Source of the DNA: Paenarthrobacter nitroguajacolicus JCM 14115
GTDB lineage: Bacteria; Actinomycetota; Actinomycetes; Actinomycetales; Micrococcaceae
NCBI GenBank assembly: GCA_001313365.1
Contig: BBFS01000075.1
Location: forward strand, 1 to 23,723
DNA: 23,723 nucleotides
Reading direction: 5' to 3'
Under the pieces are notes generated by a model. That model was not told the origin of the DNA and made no database searches. It saw only the letters and a list, made by a program, of their open reading frames with translations. This document shows, piece after piece, positions 9,211-18,354 of this stretch (within the stretch, counting starts at the first letter, position 1; the number at the start of each line of letters is the position of its first letter). Made by a program: the position numbers and the translations under genes.

Positions 9211-10065
9211 ATGAGCATCAGCCAGCACCCAGTTCCCCCACCCGGATGCCAACGGTCGCGTCACGGGCACCCATGTGCCACTCCCCTCGGAGATCGCTCC
9301 CGCCAAGCACAAAGGCTCCCTCGAGCTCCGTCGCAAACAAGCGGATACGGGGGGGATGTCGGACCAGCATTTGTTGGATACCAGCGGTGCCGGGCAGTTC
9401 ATCCACACCGATCCTTGGCGTGTCCTGAGGATCCAAAGCGAATTCGTGGAGGGCTTCGGAGCCTGGCTGACCTGGGGGGGCCTGCCGTCAGCGTGTTCGG
9501 ATCGGCACGAACCAAACCGGGAACCGAGTACTACGAGATGGCCGTCGATGTAGGACGCAAGCTCGCTGAAGCCGGAGTTGCCGTGATCACCGGTGGCGGA
9601 CCCGGATCGATGGAAGCCGCCAACAAGGGCGCCGTGGAAGGCAACGGAGTCTCCGTGGGCCTGGGCATCGAACTGCCTTTCGAGCAGGGACTCAACCAGT
9701 GGGTGGACCTGGGCATCAACTTCCGGTACTTCTTCGCCCGCAAAACCATGTTCGTTAAGTACGCGCAGGGCTTCGTGGTGCTTCCGGGAGGACTTGGCAC
9801 CCTCGATGAGTTGTTCGAGGCCATGGTGCTTGTCCAAACCCGCAAAGTGACGTCGTTCCCTATCGTGCTGCTCGGTATCCGGTTCTGGGGGGGACCCATG
9901 ATCGAGTGGATCAAGGACACCCTGGTGGCAGAAGGCATGGTTTCCGAGAAGGACCTTGACTTGATCCAGCTGGTGGATGACCCCCCCGCCGATGCGGTGC
10001 ACCGTGTCCTGCACGGTGCACCGCTACCCCCCCCTACCACCAATGGAAACCAGCGCCCGGAATAG
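9211..10065 (+). CDS. LOG family (TIGR00730) nucleotide 5'-monophosphate phosphoribohydrolase-like protein (frame interrupted)
   Basis: Rossmann-fold enzyme of the LOG/TIGR00730 family; characterised members release the base from cytokinin riboside or other nucleotide monophosphates. Visible motifs are VSVFGSARTKPGTEYY, VITGGGPGSMEAANKGA, FFARKTMFVKYAQGFVVLPG and the family hallmark PGGLGTLDELFE. The expected N-terminus, MSISQHPVPHPDANGRVTGT, needs the 5-C run near 9236 to be 4. Further on, FVEGFGALADLGPAVSVFG needs one missing C restored near 9470 and the 7-G run at 9474 reduced to 4. Other 7-8 runs (9349, 9887-9893, 9981, 10027) add single Gly/Pro residues. The substrate cannot be told from sequence. 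It probably heads a transcript with the next two genes. Confidence 0.88.
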   Translation: MSISQHPVPPPGCQRSRHGHPCATPLGDRSRQAQRLPRAPSQTSGYGGDVGPAFVGYQRCRAVHPHRSLACPEDPKRIRGGLRSLADLGGPAVSVFGSARTKPGTEYYEMAVDVGRKLAEAGVAVITGGGPGSMEAANKGAVEGNGVSVGLGIELPFEQGLNQWVDLGINFRYFFARKTMFVKYAQGFVVLPGGLGTLDELFEAMVLVQTRKVTSFPIVLLGIRFWGGPMIEWIKDTLVAEGMVSEKDLDLIQLVDDPPADAVHRVLHGAPLPPPTTNGNQRPE

Positions 10066-10083
10066 GCGGCTGTTTCTGGCACG

Positions 10084-10432
10084 ATGGACCCTGTGAGCTT
10101 TTTCCTGGTTTTTCTCGCGATAGTCCTCATCGGCGCGGCGCTGTACCTCGGCGCCGGGATCGTACGGGGGGGGCGCTCGATCGGTTCGGGACTTGACCAA
10201 CCGGTCCCCCAACTTGCCCGCTGTTCTGCTGTCGGAGGATGCCAAGCCATCCGACGTCGACTCCTTGCGCTTTGCCTTGGGGGGGCTTCGCGGGTATCGC
10301 ATGGATCAGGTTGACCAGGTTTTGGATGAGCTGAGGGACCAGCTGCAGGCAAAGGATCGCGAGATCGAACGGCTTGGCGCCTTGGTCCGGCCGCGCCTCC
10401 AGGACGACGAAACCGGCCGGACCGGGCAGTGA
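10084..10432 (+). CDS. Small membrane protein with DivIVA-like domain (frame interrupted)
   Basis: About 113 residues after repair. The N-terminal membrane segment SFFLVFLAIVLIGAALYLG is followed by LPAVLLSEDAKPSDVDSLRF and then FALGLRGYRMDQVDQVLDEL, a DivIVA-type motif leading into a coiled coil (RDQLQAKDREIERLGALV). Such proteins are thought to act in polar growth or wall organisation; this one is uncharacterised. The frame shifts at the 5-C run near 10205 (expect 4). Runs at about 10166 (8) and 10279 (7) add a Gly each. The start may instead be the GTG at 10093, which gives MSFFLVF directly. It lies 18 nt after the LOG gene. Its stop overlaps the next start (GTGA), so the two are coupled. 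Confidence 0.75.
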
Positions 10433-11770
10433 GTTCCCGGGTCCCCGCGCCGAAGGGAACTGCTGCCCCGAAGACACCGATGCAGCAAGGACCTACCGCG
10501 CGGCTTCCCCCCCTGGGGGCTGTCAGCCGCGGGCGCCAGAATGGCCGGATGGCCGTGGTGGGTACAGGTTTCCTTGGTCTTTGTGGCTGCCAGGCTGGTC
10601 AGCGCCTGCATCTTCATGGCGGCCGCCATTCACCAGGGAACGAATCCCTGGTTCCCGCCGGCTCCTGACTACTGGAACTTCATCACCATCTGGGATGGGC
10701 GCTGGTACCAGGAAGCTGCTGACAAGGGATACCCCTCGGTCCTTCCCCCTGGACGCGAACGGCGTGGTGCAGCAAAACGCCTGGGCGTTCTACGCGCTCT
10801 TTCCTTTCCTCGCAAAAGGTCTCTCGGCGGTCACCGGAATAGGAACCCTGCCTTCGCTCACGATCATCGCGATGCTGGCGGGTGTGGGCGCTGCTTTGGT
10901 GATCTACATGCTCTTCCGCGAGTTCGCAGGCAAGCGGGCCGCCCTGTGGGGGGGCGTCATCTTCGTCTCTGCTTTCCCGGTATCACCTATTCTCCAGGTC
11001 CCTTATGCCGAGTCGCTGAATCTGTTGTTGTTGTCGGGTTCCTTGCTGCTGGTGGTTCGGCGCCAGTACCTGGCAGCTATTCCCGTAGTGCTCCTGATGT
11101 GCCTTTCCAGGCCCACCGGGGGTTCCTTTTGCAGCCATGGTGGGGGTTGCTGTTGCTGTGGCGTTTATGGCAGCACTTCGGGCCATCCAGGACTCTGCCG
11201 GCTCCAGCCCCCCCGGCTTCAGCTTCCAACGACGACGGGCCGACGCCGGTGCGCAGCCTGTTATCGCTGGCGGCATTGGTGTTGGCAGCGGGAGCCGGGG
11301 GCTCTGGCGTGGCCGGCGATTGCGTGGGCCACTACCGGTGAACTAACGGCCTACACGCGTACCGAAACAGCCTGGCGGGGGCACGATCTTGTTCCTTTCA
11401 AGCCATGGTTCGATACGGGCAGGATGCTGTTCGGTCCCGTGCTGGGTGTGCTGGCCCCCTTCGTCTTCACGGCACTTTTCGTGCTGGTCATGGTGTCAAA
11501 GCCCGTTCGGGCGCTCGGAACCGAGTTAAGGCTCTGGTGCGCCTGCTACATGGGATACCTGCTGGTTTTCCTGCATCCGCAGACCAGTACATTCAGAATG
11601 CTGCTGCCCCCTTTTCCCGCTGGCGCTGGGGGGTGGCGTTGCTGTCCAAGTCCAAGGCGTACCGGGGAACCGTCGTGCTGATGTTCGTCCTCCTCCAGAT
11701 CGTGTGGGTGGTGTGGCTGTGGGCGTGGGCCCCCCCGCTCCCCCCCGGGGGCGGAGACTACCCGCCCTGA
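10429..11770 (+). CDS. Polytopic GT-C membrane protein, PIG-V mannosyltransferase-like (frame interrupted)
   Basis: About 445 residues with many hydrophobic helices (VSLVFVAARLVSACIFMAA, SLTIIAMLAGVGAALVIYML, ESLNLLLLSGSLLLVV, GPVLGVLAPFVFTALFVLVM, VVLMFVLLQIVWVVWLWAWA). The first outer loop carries TIWDGRWYQEAADKGYP; an acidic WDxxWY motif after helix 1 is typical of PIG-V type GT-C glycosyltransferases. I infer polyprenyl-phosphate-sugar-dependent transfer to a wall or lipid acceptor. Frames change at G/C runs: about 10507 (7 C), 10745 (5, expect 4), 11117 (5, expect 4), 11208 (7), 11293 (5, expect 4), 11586 (5, expect 4) and 11628 (6, expect 5). Runs at about 11730 and 11741 lengthen the C-terminus. 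The start GTG overlaps the preceding stop. Confidence 0.72.
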
Positions 11771-11852
11771 CGTGGACCTTTGCAGGGCAAGGCGAGTATG
11801 TACAAAGCCCGGACAAATAGGCGTTTGATTCGCTACGGGCGGGTAATTACGG

Positions 11853-11858
11853 GATAAT
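11853..11858 (+). promoter_or_regulatory. Putative -10 for DUF3117 gene
   Basis: GATAAT, about 138 nt before the small gene at 11997, implies a leader of roughly 130 nt. The leader holds the inverted repeat GCCGGCTG (11932-11939)/CAGCCGGC (11947-11954). Confidence 0.35.
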
Positions 11859-11996
11859 GGACTAAGAGCAAGGACAAAGCACCGAAAAGTGCCCGGCCAA
11901 GGCGGCCTCCCAAGCGGTGCCGCCGGCTGCAATTGCGACGCGGAACCAGCCGGCCGGGTTGGCGTGACTTGGGACAAATGGAGGGGGATTTTCCTA

Positions 11997-12164
11997 ATGG
12001 CGGCTATGAAACCACGTACCGGCGACGGCCCTATGGAAGTTACCAAAGAGGGACGCAGCTTGATCATGCGTGTGCCGCTCGAAGGCGGAGGACGACTCGT
12101 TGTCGAGCTCAATGCCGCGGAAGCGGCCAACCTCAAGGAATGCCTCGTAGGCGTCACTGAATAG
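11997..12164 (+). CDS. DUF3117 small protein
   Basis: 55 residues, complete and in one frame: starts MAAMKPRTGDGPMEVTKEGR and continues SLIMRVPLEGGGRLVVELNA before ending CLVGVTE. This is the widespread actinobacterial DUF3117 family (Rv1211 in M. tuberculosis, from memory); function unknown. The sequence suggests a compact beta-rich soluble domain. The ribosome site GGAGGGGG lies about 10 nt upstream of the ATG; the second Met four codons in is an alternative start. A long leader with a GC-rich inverted repeat precedes it and a strong terminator follows, so it is probably monocistronic. Confidence 0.92.
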   Translation: MAAMKPRTGDGPMEVTKEGRSLIMRVPLEGGGRLVVELNAAEAANLKECLVGVTE

Positions 12165-12184
12165 GCATTTTTGACTAGAGTTAC

Positions 12185-12230
12185 AAAGCAGGGCCCGGCG
12201 AGCATTTCAGAGCCGGGGGGGCCCTGCTTT
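12185..12230. terminator. Bidirectional terminator after DUF3117
   Basis: Perfect 12-bp arms AAAGCAGGGCCC (12185-12196) and complement (12219-12230), extended by an inner GGC/GCC, followed by TTTTGTTT. The right arm includes a 7-G run (12215-12221) that is likely inflated. It serves the convergent DUF3117 and methyltransferase genes. Confidence 0.85.
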
Positions 12231-12278
12231 TGTTTAAGCTCTTGCTACCGGTTCTGGTCCCGGGTTTGTTGAACCGCC

Positions 12279-12920
12279 CTACTTCTTGACGGCCACCAGA
12301 AGTCCATCGCCGGTGGGCAGCATCGCCGAAGCCAGCCGCTCGTCGTCGCGAATGGCCTTGCCGATCTGACGCAGAACCACCGTGGTGGCATCCCGGGCTG
12401 CGGGATTGGAGACGCGGTCTTTGTCCAACGCATCGTTGATGACCAGGGTGCCGCCGGACTTCAGGAGGCGGATTGCCTGCTCTACATACTTGGGGGGGAA
12501 GTTGGGCTTGTCGGCGTCGATGAAGACGAGGTCGTAGGCAGAGTCGGTCAGGCGCGGCAACACGTCGGCTGCGCGGCCCGAGATGGTACGGGTGCGGTTG
12601 GCCGGGCTACCCGATTCCAAGAACGCTTCCCTGGCCGCCTTGAGGTGTTCGACGTCCACATCGATAGTGGTCAGCACCGCGTGAGGACTCAATCCACGCA
12701 GCAGGCAAACCCCCCCGGATACCCCCCCGGCACCTGAGCCGACTTCCACCACTGTCTGCGCTTTGGAAGCGGCAGCGAGTACGGTCAGCACGGCGCCCAC
12801 GCCGGGACTGATGGGCGTAACACCAAGTTCGAATGACCGCTCCCGGGCACGCAACAATACGTCATCCTCAGCCGGCAGATCTTCTGCGTAGGACCAGCTG
12901 CTTGACTTGTCGGCACTCAT
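12279..12920 (-). CDS. SAM-dependent O-methyltransferase (family 3, catechol OMT-like)
   Basis: About 211 residues in one frame. The SAM-binding motif I region reads QTVVEVGSGAGVSGVCLLRG once two extra Gly codons (7-C runs near 12710 and 12722) are removed. Then comes LTTIDVDVEHLKAAREAFLE with the acidic motif II, the metal/catalytic segment YDLVFIDADKPNFPKYVEQA (one extra Pro at the 7-G run near 12491), and GGTLVINDALDKDRV, whose Asn-Asp is typical of divalent-metal OMTs. The acceptor is unknown. It is divergent from sigE, matching the Rv1220c/sigE arrangement of mycobacteria. The ATG at 12920 is chosen because similarity begins there; upstream sequence in frame is intergenic. Confidence 0.88.
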   Translation of the reverse strand: MSADKSSSWSYAEDLPAEDDVLLRARERSFELGVTPISPGVGAVLTVLAAASKAQTVVEVGSGAGGVSGGVCLLRGLSPHAVLTTIDVDVEHLKAAREAFLESGSPANRTRTISGRAADVLPRLTDSAYDLVFIDADKPNFPPKYVEQAIRLLKSGGTLVINDALDKDRVSNPAARDATTVVLRQIGKAIRDDERLASAMLPTGDGLLVAVKK

Positions 12921-13164
12921 GAAGGGGGGTTCGCTTTCCGCGGGTAGGGGGGGTGTTTGTACCAAGACTACTGTGTCCGCCCCCCGTAAACCCGTCGCAG
13001 GGAAGCCTCCCCCGCACCTGTGTCCACGGCCGATTTCAGCCTCGCGGGAAAATCCTCTGCCAGTCAGGAAATTCCCAGACAAACTTGGGATGATAATGCT
13101 CCGGTCATCCATGAGGTGGGCGGCGCCGAAGACTCGGTGAACCACAGTTTGAGGGGAGTGGACG
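12921..13164. other. Divergent intergenic region, methyltransferase/sigE
   Basis: 244 nt without a gene. It holds inflated G/C runs near 12924, 12948 and 12980, GATAAT (13092-13097) as a candidate -10 for sigE, and a strong ribosome site GAGGGGAG just before the sigE ATG. GGAAA-type elements at about 13048 and 13067 might belong to an ECF promoter, but no partner -10 is convincing. Confidence 0.5.
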
Positions 13165-13789
13165 ATGCCGGCATCGCATGCTGCGCCAGTCCAAACATCG
13201 GAAAGCCTTGAGGCCGTTACTGATTGGGTCATGCCCAGCTGGGAGGAAGTGGTTTCGAACCACTCCGCCAAGGTATATCGGCTCGCCTATCGCCTGACCG
13301 GCAACAAGTTCGACGCCGAAGACCTCACCCAGGAAGTCTTCGTCAGGGTTTTCCGGTCCCTGGAAAACTTCAAGCCGGGAACCCTGGACGGCTGGTTGCA
13401 CCGCATTACCACCAACCTGTTCCTGGACCAGGCCCGGCGCAAGAGCCGGATCCGCTTCGACGCGCTTGCCGAGGATGCCGAATCCCGCTTGCCCGGCCGC
13501 GAGCCAGGCCCGGAGCAGAGCTTCGAGCACAACAACCTTGACCTTGATGTCCAAAGGGCCTTGGAAGAACTCCCGCCGGACTTCCGCGCCGCGGTCGTGC
13601 TGTGCGACCTTGAGGGCCTTTCCTATGACGAAGTGGCGGAGGCGCTCGGTGTGAAGCTCGGAACCGTCAGGTCCCGTATCCACCGCGGCCGGACCATGCT
13701 GCGCGAGAAGCTTGCCCACCGTGACCCCCCGACCGGCGGAGGCCCGCAAGCCGCGGCTGAAGATGCCCCGCATCGCCAGCATTCTTTAG
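13165..13789 (+). CDS. sigE: ECF RNA polymerase sigma factor, SigE type (frame interrupted near 3' end)
   Basis: Alternative sigma factor for envelope stress. Region 2 (about residues 30-95) includes [20 protein letters not shown] and [13 protein letters not shown], with the -10 recognition helix [17 protein letters not shown] linker follows, then region 4 (about 130-185): [20 protein letters not shown], then [31 protein letters not shown]. The end should read [20 protein letters not shown] and finish IASIL at TAG 13787-13789, if the 6-C run near 13726 is 5. Without that repair the frame runs on into the next gene. GAGGGGAG is a good ribosome site. The anti-sigma gene starts 7 nt downstream. 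The name rests on synteny with mycobacterial sigE-rseA-tatB. Confidence 0.9.
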
Positions 13790-13796
13790 GTAGTCG

Positions 13797-14717
13797 ATGC
13801 CTCGACGTTCACTTCGTCCGGGAGCCTGTCCCGGCGCAAATTGGCCGCGCTTCGCCATACGCGCAGCCCCCCCGAACACCTGGAGGACTGCCCGGACTGC
13901 CGGAGCGCGCTCCGCCGGGAACGGCAGTACCTTGAACGCCTCCGTGGGGCAGCCGTGCCCGAAGCCAGCCAGGATCTTGCGGCGCGATTAATTCAGCACA
14001 CGGAACGCTTGGCCAACGAACCGGCACCAATGTACTCAACACCGCAATATCCGAACCGTCGATTGCGCGCCTTGGCATTGCGGGCATTGCTGCCGGCACC
14101 TTGGCGGTGAGCGCAGGAGCTTGGCGCTGTCCGCCTATGTGATCGCCGGCGATGAAAGACCACAGGCCCTCGCGGGAGCCAGCGATGTTGGCCCCCCCTT
14201 GCCGGTGCTTGGACGGGTAACCCCGCAGAAGCCATGGTTGGACCCGCGTTTCAGGCCGGCAGCAAGGTCAGCTTGAGCACTGCCCAGCTGGAGTCACTGC
14301 GTGGAGACGGGTGGGCGTGTCCCGAACTATCCGGAATGGGCTTCCACGTCGTGTCCGCCCAGGCCACCATGCATAACGGGAATCCGGCTGTGGAGATCAG
14401 GCTCGAAAGCAACGGTCACTACGCCACCATCGTGGAGGAGCATTTGCCGGCGGACCGATCCGGCACTGGACGGTCTACGTCTGCGCAGCTTTCTGTCACA
14501 CAGGGAACCCCCCCGTGGAAGGCTGTCTACACCATGCCCGCCGCAGTCATCAGCTATGCCTCCGACCTCCCGGCGGACAGCGCGGACGACGCCGTCCCTG
14601 AAATCGTCCGGGCCGGGGGAGTCCATGGTGTTAATGTCCGCCGACGAAGATCCGGAAGCCTGGTACCAGAGGCTGCTTCGCGGCCTTCAGACCCTACTCC
14701 GTCCCGCCGGTTTATGA
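13797..14717 (+). CDS. Zinc-type anti-sigma factor, RseA-like (frame interrupted)
   Basis: Probable membrane-anchored inhibitor of the upstream sigma factor. The N-terminal part carries HLEDCPDC, the HxxxCxxC zinc anti-sigma signature. It is followed by [20 protein letters not shown] and then a hydrophobic helix ([20 protein letters not shown] after repair). The extracytoplasmic part includes [20 protein letters not shown] and [20 protein letters not shown], ending [20 protein letters not shown]. Breaks: one base missing near 13835, an extra Pro at 13867-13873, one base missing near 14121, 14192-14198 (7, expect 5) and the 5-G run near 14616 (expect 4). The exact N-terminus is uncertain. About 305 residues. 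Release would require proteolysis; no protease gene lies nearby. Confidence 0.8.
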
Positions 14718-14735
14718 GCGGCACCACAGACAAGG

Positions 14736-14741
14736 TAATCT
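14736..14741 (+). promoter_or_regulatory. -10 hexamer for tatB, possible leaderless start
   Basis: TAATCT, 7 nt before the GTG of tatB. No Shine-Dalgarno lies between; no clear -35. Confidence 0.4.
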
Positions 14742-14748
14742 TCGTAGC

Positions 14749-15141
14749 GTGCTTGGAATCAACGGCCCGGAGTTCATACTCCTTCTGATTATCGGCGTAC
14801 TCGTCATCGGTCCCAGCCGTTTGCCCGAATACACTCAAAAGCTCGCCAACCTGGTCAAGGAAGTCCGTCGGATGGCTTCCGGCGCCCGCGAGCAGATCAA
14901 AGAAGAAGTCGGCATCGACATCGATGAGGTCGACTGGAAGAAGTATGATCCCCCCCGCCAGTACGATCCCCCCCGTCGAATCATCAAGGACGCGCTCCTG
15001 GATGACGACACCAAACCAGTCAGTGCTGGAGCTCCCGCAGCTGCTGCCACTGCAGTAGATACCAAGACCAAAGCGCCTGTGCGGGTCATTGAGCGGCTCG
15101 CCGAGGGCGAAGCTGCCCCGTTCGATACCGAAGCGACCTGA
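14749..15141 (+). CDS. tatB: Sec-independent protein translocase subunit TatB
   Basis: Component of the twin-arginine translocase that exports folded proteins. 130 residues in one frame. It starts MLGINGPEFILLLIIGVLVI and continues GPSRLPEYTQKL: a short N-terminal membrane helix, the Gly-Pro hinge and an amphipathic helix, the TatA/B layout with the Glu of TatB. A charged helix KEVRRMASGAREQIKEE follows, then an Ala/Thr-rich tail. The two 7-C runs at about 14950 and 14970 give YDPPRQYDPPRR where YDPRQYDPRR is likely. It is separated from tatA/tatC, as in many actinobacteria, and follows the sigma/anti-sigma pair by 31 nt. Confidence 0.9.
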   Translation: MLGINGPEFILLLIIGVLVIGPSRLPEYTQKLANLVKEVRRMASGAREQIKEEVGIDIDEVDWKKYDPPRQYDPPRRIIKDALLDDDTKPVSAGAPAAAATAVDTKTKAPVRVIERLAEGEAAPFDTEAT

Positions 15142-15194
15142 TTCGAAGCAGCTGAAGCCGTTGTGGATGCCGGCTCCGCGTGAAGGACGCCGGC

Positions 15195-16327
15195 CTAGCG
15201 CGGCTGGATTCCCAAGGACATGCCGGACAGTCCGCGGGGTCGCGTGGCCAAGGCGGAAGCAATACCTTCCATCGCTTTTGCGGCAGCCGTTTCAGGTGCT
15301 GCCAGGACCACGGGTTTTCCGGCGTCGCCGCCCTCCCGCAAACGGATGTCCAAGGGAATCTGCCCGAGGAGCGGAACGTCGCTGCCCACGGCAGCGCTCA
15401 ACCGCTCAGCCAGGATGGCACCTCCGCCACTTCCGAACAGTTCCATACGTCCGCCGTCGGGCATTTCCAGGTAGGACATGTTCTCGATGACGCCGGCCAC
15501 TTTCTGCCCTGTCTGGGTGGCGATGGTACCGGCTCGTTCTGCGACATCGGCAGCAGCTGCCTGCGGTGTGGTGACAACCAAAATTTCTGCGTTGGGCAGG
15601 AGCTGCGCCACGGAAATGGCGATGTCGCCCGTGCCCGGGGGCAGGTCCAGGAAGAGCGCATCGAGGTCACCGAAGTAGACGTCGGTGAGGAATTGCTCCA
15701 GGGCCGGTGCAGCATGGGACCACGCCAGGCCACCGGCTGGTTACCTGCAACGAACATGCCGATGGAGATGACCTTCACGCCGTAGGCGACAGGCGGCAGG
15801 ATCATGTCGTCTACCTGCGTGGGTTTCTGGTCGATCCCCCCCATCAGGGCGGGCACGGAGAAGCCGTGCACATCGGCGTCCACGATGCCAACCCGGAGGC
15901 CTTGGGCGGCAAGTGCACACGCCAGGTTGACGGTGACGGATGACTTGCCAACACCGCCTTTTCCGCTGGCTACGGCGTACACCTTGGTCAGGGAGCCCGG
16001 CTTGGTGAAGGGTATGCCACGCTGTCCACCCGGCCCGCGGAGTTGTTCCTTGAGGGCTTCCCGCTGGGCCTGGGTCATGACCTTCAGTTCAACATCTACG
16101 CCCGTGACGCCTTCCACCCGGATCAGGCGTCGGTGGCATCCTTGGTGATGGTCTCGCGCAGGGGGGGGCAACCGGCGATGGTCAGCAGAACTGCGACGTG
16201 TACTGCGCCGTCATCATCGGCCGACACCGATTCCACCATGCCCAGTTCCGTGATGGGGGCGACGGAGCTCGGGATCAATGACGGTGGCCAAGGCAGCATG
16301 CAGCGCCTCGGCAGATGCGATGCTCAT
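15195..16327 (-). CDS. mrp: Mrp/ApbC family iron-sulfur cluster carrier ATPase (frame interrupted)
   Basis: P-loop ATPase that binds and delivers Fe-S clusters. The N-terminal MIP18/DUF59 domain starts MSIASAEALHAALATVIDPE and contains TIAGCPLRETITKDA. The ATPase domain has VYAVASGKGGVGKSSVTVNL (deviant Walker A), VGIVDADVHGFSVPALMG, ISIGMFVAGNQPVAWRGPML, DLPPGTGDIAI and VVTTPQAAAADVAERA. The C-terminus is ENMSYLEMPDGGRMELFGSG and onward. About 376 residues. Note the usual CxxC cluster pair after VENMS is not visible here (MPDGGRM). Breaks: about 16255 (5 C, expect 4), one base missing near 16127 and near 15705. Runs at 16161-16168 and about 15836 add codons. It starts 4 nt after the DUF1003 stop. 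Confidence 0.9.
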
Positions 16328-16331
16328 AGGT

Positions 16332-17059
16332 TCAGGCTCGGCTTTCGGGATTTTCAGGCGATGGCTTGCCGGTGGAATGTTGTGGACCTGCGGCCCGCGG
16401 CGGGCGGACCTTCGGAATCTGCTGTGTGCGGGGGGGCCCACGCGATTTGTCGCGCTTCTCCTTCAGCTTCTCCTTGACCTTTTCACCCGGCGATTCCGTG
16501 CCATCAGTGGCGCCTTCGCTCTCGCGGAGTTCCTCCTGGGCGTCGATGATGTCTTCCAGAAGGCTTCGGAGCTCCGTCCGGACGTAGTCACGGGTGGCTA
16601 CTTCGCGCAAGGCGATGCGCAGTGACGCCAGTTCCCGGGTCAGGTATTCGGTGTCGGAGAGATTGCGTTCGGCACGCTGGCGTCCTGCTGGAGCGAGACA
16701 CGGTCGCGGTCATCCTGCCGGTTTTGGGCGAGCAGCAGCAGCGGTGCCGCATAGGAAGCCTGAAGGGACAACATCAGGTCAGCAGGGTGAAGCCCAGCTC
16801 CACGCGGTCGAACTGCCAGTCCGTGGGCGCGAAGGTGTTCCAGGCAAGCCAGAAGACACAGAACACCGTCATGTAGACGAGGAACGTCGGCGTGCCCATG
16901 AACCGGGCGAAGCCTCCGTTGCGTTTCCGAACGCGTCCGGGTTCGGGGGGGAGAACTTGGGCAGGATGCGTTGGCGACCGCTCAGGGGGGGCGTGTCAAG
17001 GCTACTGCTCGAGCGTCCTGCGGACTTGGGGGGGATCGGGCGGCGTTGTTATCAGCCAA
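16332..17059 (-). CDS. DUF1003 membrane protein (frame interrupted)
   Basis: About 235 residues. After a low-complexity start comes the DUF1003 core: GRQRILPKFSP, FARFMGTPTFLVYMTVFCVF, WLAWNTFAPTDWQFDRVELG and FTLLTLMLSLQASYAAPLLL. That is two membrane helices followed by LAQNRQDDRDRVSLQQDRQ and a long charged coiled coil (REVATRDYVRTELRSLLEDI). The tail is Lys/Pro-rich. Function unknown. A start at TTG 17059 is proposed because it overlaps the previous stop (TTGGCTGA) and reads LADNNAARSP. Numerous 7-G runs (about 16949, 16985, 17030) disturb the N-terminal third, and other single-base losses lie near 16675 and 16790. It sits between the MgtE-like gene and mrp, the Rv1232c-Rv1231c-mrp order I recall from mycobacteria. 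Confidence 0.78.
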
Positions 17060-18348
17060 TGCGGCCTCCAAGTTTCCTTATAGGGGGGGCGTCGTCCTCA
17101 TGGGCGCGCCAGTCATCCGGCAACAGGTGATCCAGCACGTCATCAACAGTCACCGCCCCCACAAGGCGGCCGTCGTCGTCAACGACTGGAAGCGAGTTCA
17201 GGTTGTACGTGGCCAGGGTGCGGGCCACCTCGCTGATATGGGCTTGGTCCGAGAGCGGCTCGAGTTCTTGTCCACCAGGTTGCCCAGCGGTTCCGGCGGT
17301 GGGAAGCGCAGCAGCTGCTGTATGTGCACCACCCCCAGGAAACGGCCTGTCGGCGTCTCCAAGGGAGGGCGGGCGATAAAAATGGATGAGGCCAGTGCAG
17401 GCGAGAGCTCCTCGCGGCGAACGTGTGCCAGGGCCTCGGCCACGGTTGCTTCCGGCGGCAGGATGACCGGAACCGGAGTCATGAGGCCACCGGCGGTGTC
17501 TTCGTCGTATTCCAGGAGACGGCGGACGTCCTCGGCTTCCTGGGGGGTTCCATGAGTTGAAGCAGCTCTTCCGCCTGGGCGGAAGGCAGCTCGGCCAAGA
17601 GGTCGGCGGCGTCGTCCGGATCCATTTCTTCGAGGACGTCAGCGGCGCGTTCCACATCCAGCGCTGAGAGGATCTCCACCTGGTCGTCTTCCGGGAGTTC
17701 CTGGAGGACATCGGCGAGGCGCTCGTCCTGAAGCTCACTGGCCACCTCGAAACGTCGCTTGTCGCTCATTTCCTGGAGGGCCTCAGCGAAGTCGGCAGGT
17801 TTAAGGTCTTCGTGCGTGGCAACGAACTGCGTGGCAGCCTGGGGGGGCTCGTTATGGGCGCCGGTCTGTGCATCGGCCCAATCGATGATCAGGGTCTCGT
17901 TGCGGCGAAGCCTGCCAAAGGGGGGGGACAGGGAGTGCCCACGTCGGACGAAGAGCTTGCTGACAAACCAGTCTTTGGACCTGTGCTGGTCCATGGCGAT
18001 GTCTTCGATCGTGGCGTCGCCACTGCCATCGGCCAGCGTCACGCGGCGGTCGAACATCTCAGCGACCACCAGTGTCTCGGCGCCGCGCTGCTCGAAGCGG
18101 CGCAGGTTGACCAGGCCGGTGCAAATGATTTGCGTCTGGTCTATGGACGTGATGCGCGTCATGGGGGGGACAAAAACCCGCTTCTTGCCCGGAACTTCAA
18201 CCACGATGCCCACCACATGGGGCGCACCACGGGTGCCGCGGGAGAGCACCACGACGTCGCGCAACCGGCCCAGACGATCGCCCAGGGGGTCGAAGACGTC
18301 CAAGCCGAGCAAGCGCGCGACAAAGACGCGTGAGGGATGTGTGCTCAT
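17052..18348 (-). CDS. Soluble MgtE N-terminal/CBS domain protein with PRC-barrel-like start (frame interrupted)
   Basis: About 428 residues with no membrane segments, so not itself a Mg transporter. Residues 1-100 look PRC-barrel-like (VFDPLGDRLGRLRDVVVLSR). About 195-285 is the MgtE N-domain superhelix: DLKPADFAEALQEMSDKRRF, then LADVLQELPEDDQVEILSAL and DPDDAADLLAELPSAQAEEL. About 300-420 is a CBS pair: YDEDTAGGLMTPVPVILPPE, then FLGVVHIQQLLRF and NSLPVVDDDGRLVGAVTVDD. Breaks: 17542-17547 (6, expect 4) and one base missing near 17264. The 7-8 runs at about 17083, 17841, 17930 and 18163 each add one codon. The ATG at 18348 lies 6 nt from TAGCCT. First gene of a three-gene operon ending with mrp. 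I infer a sensor or regulator of Mg or nucleotides. Confidence 0.85.
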
Positions 18349-18354
18349 GTTTAC

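Noticed and set aside
15142..15194. Terminator between tatB and mrp
   Set aside because: Only short GCCGGC self-complementary pieces and no T tract; too weak to call.
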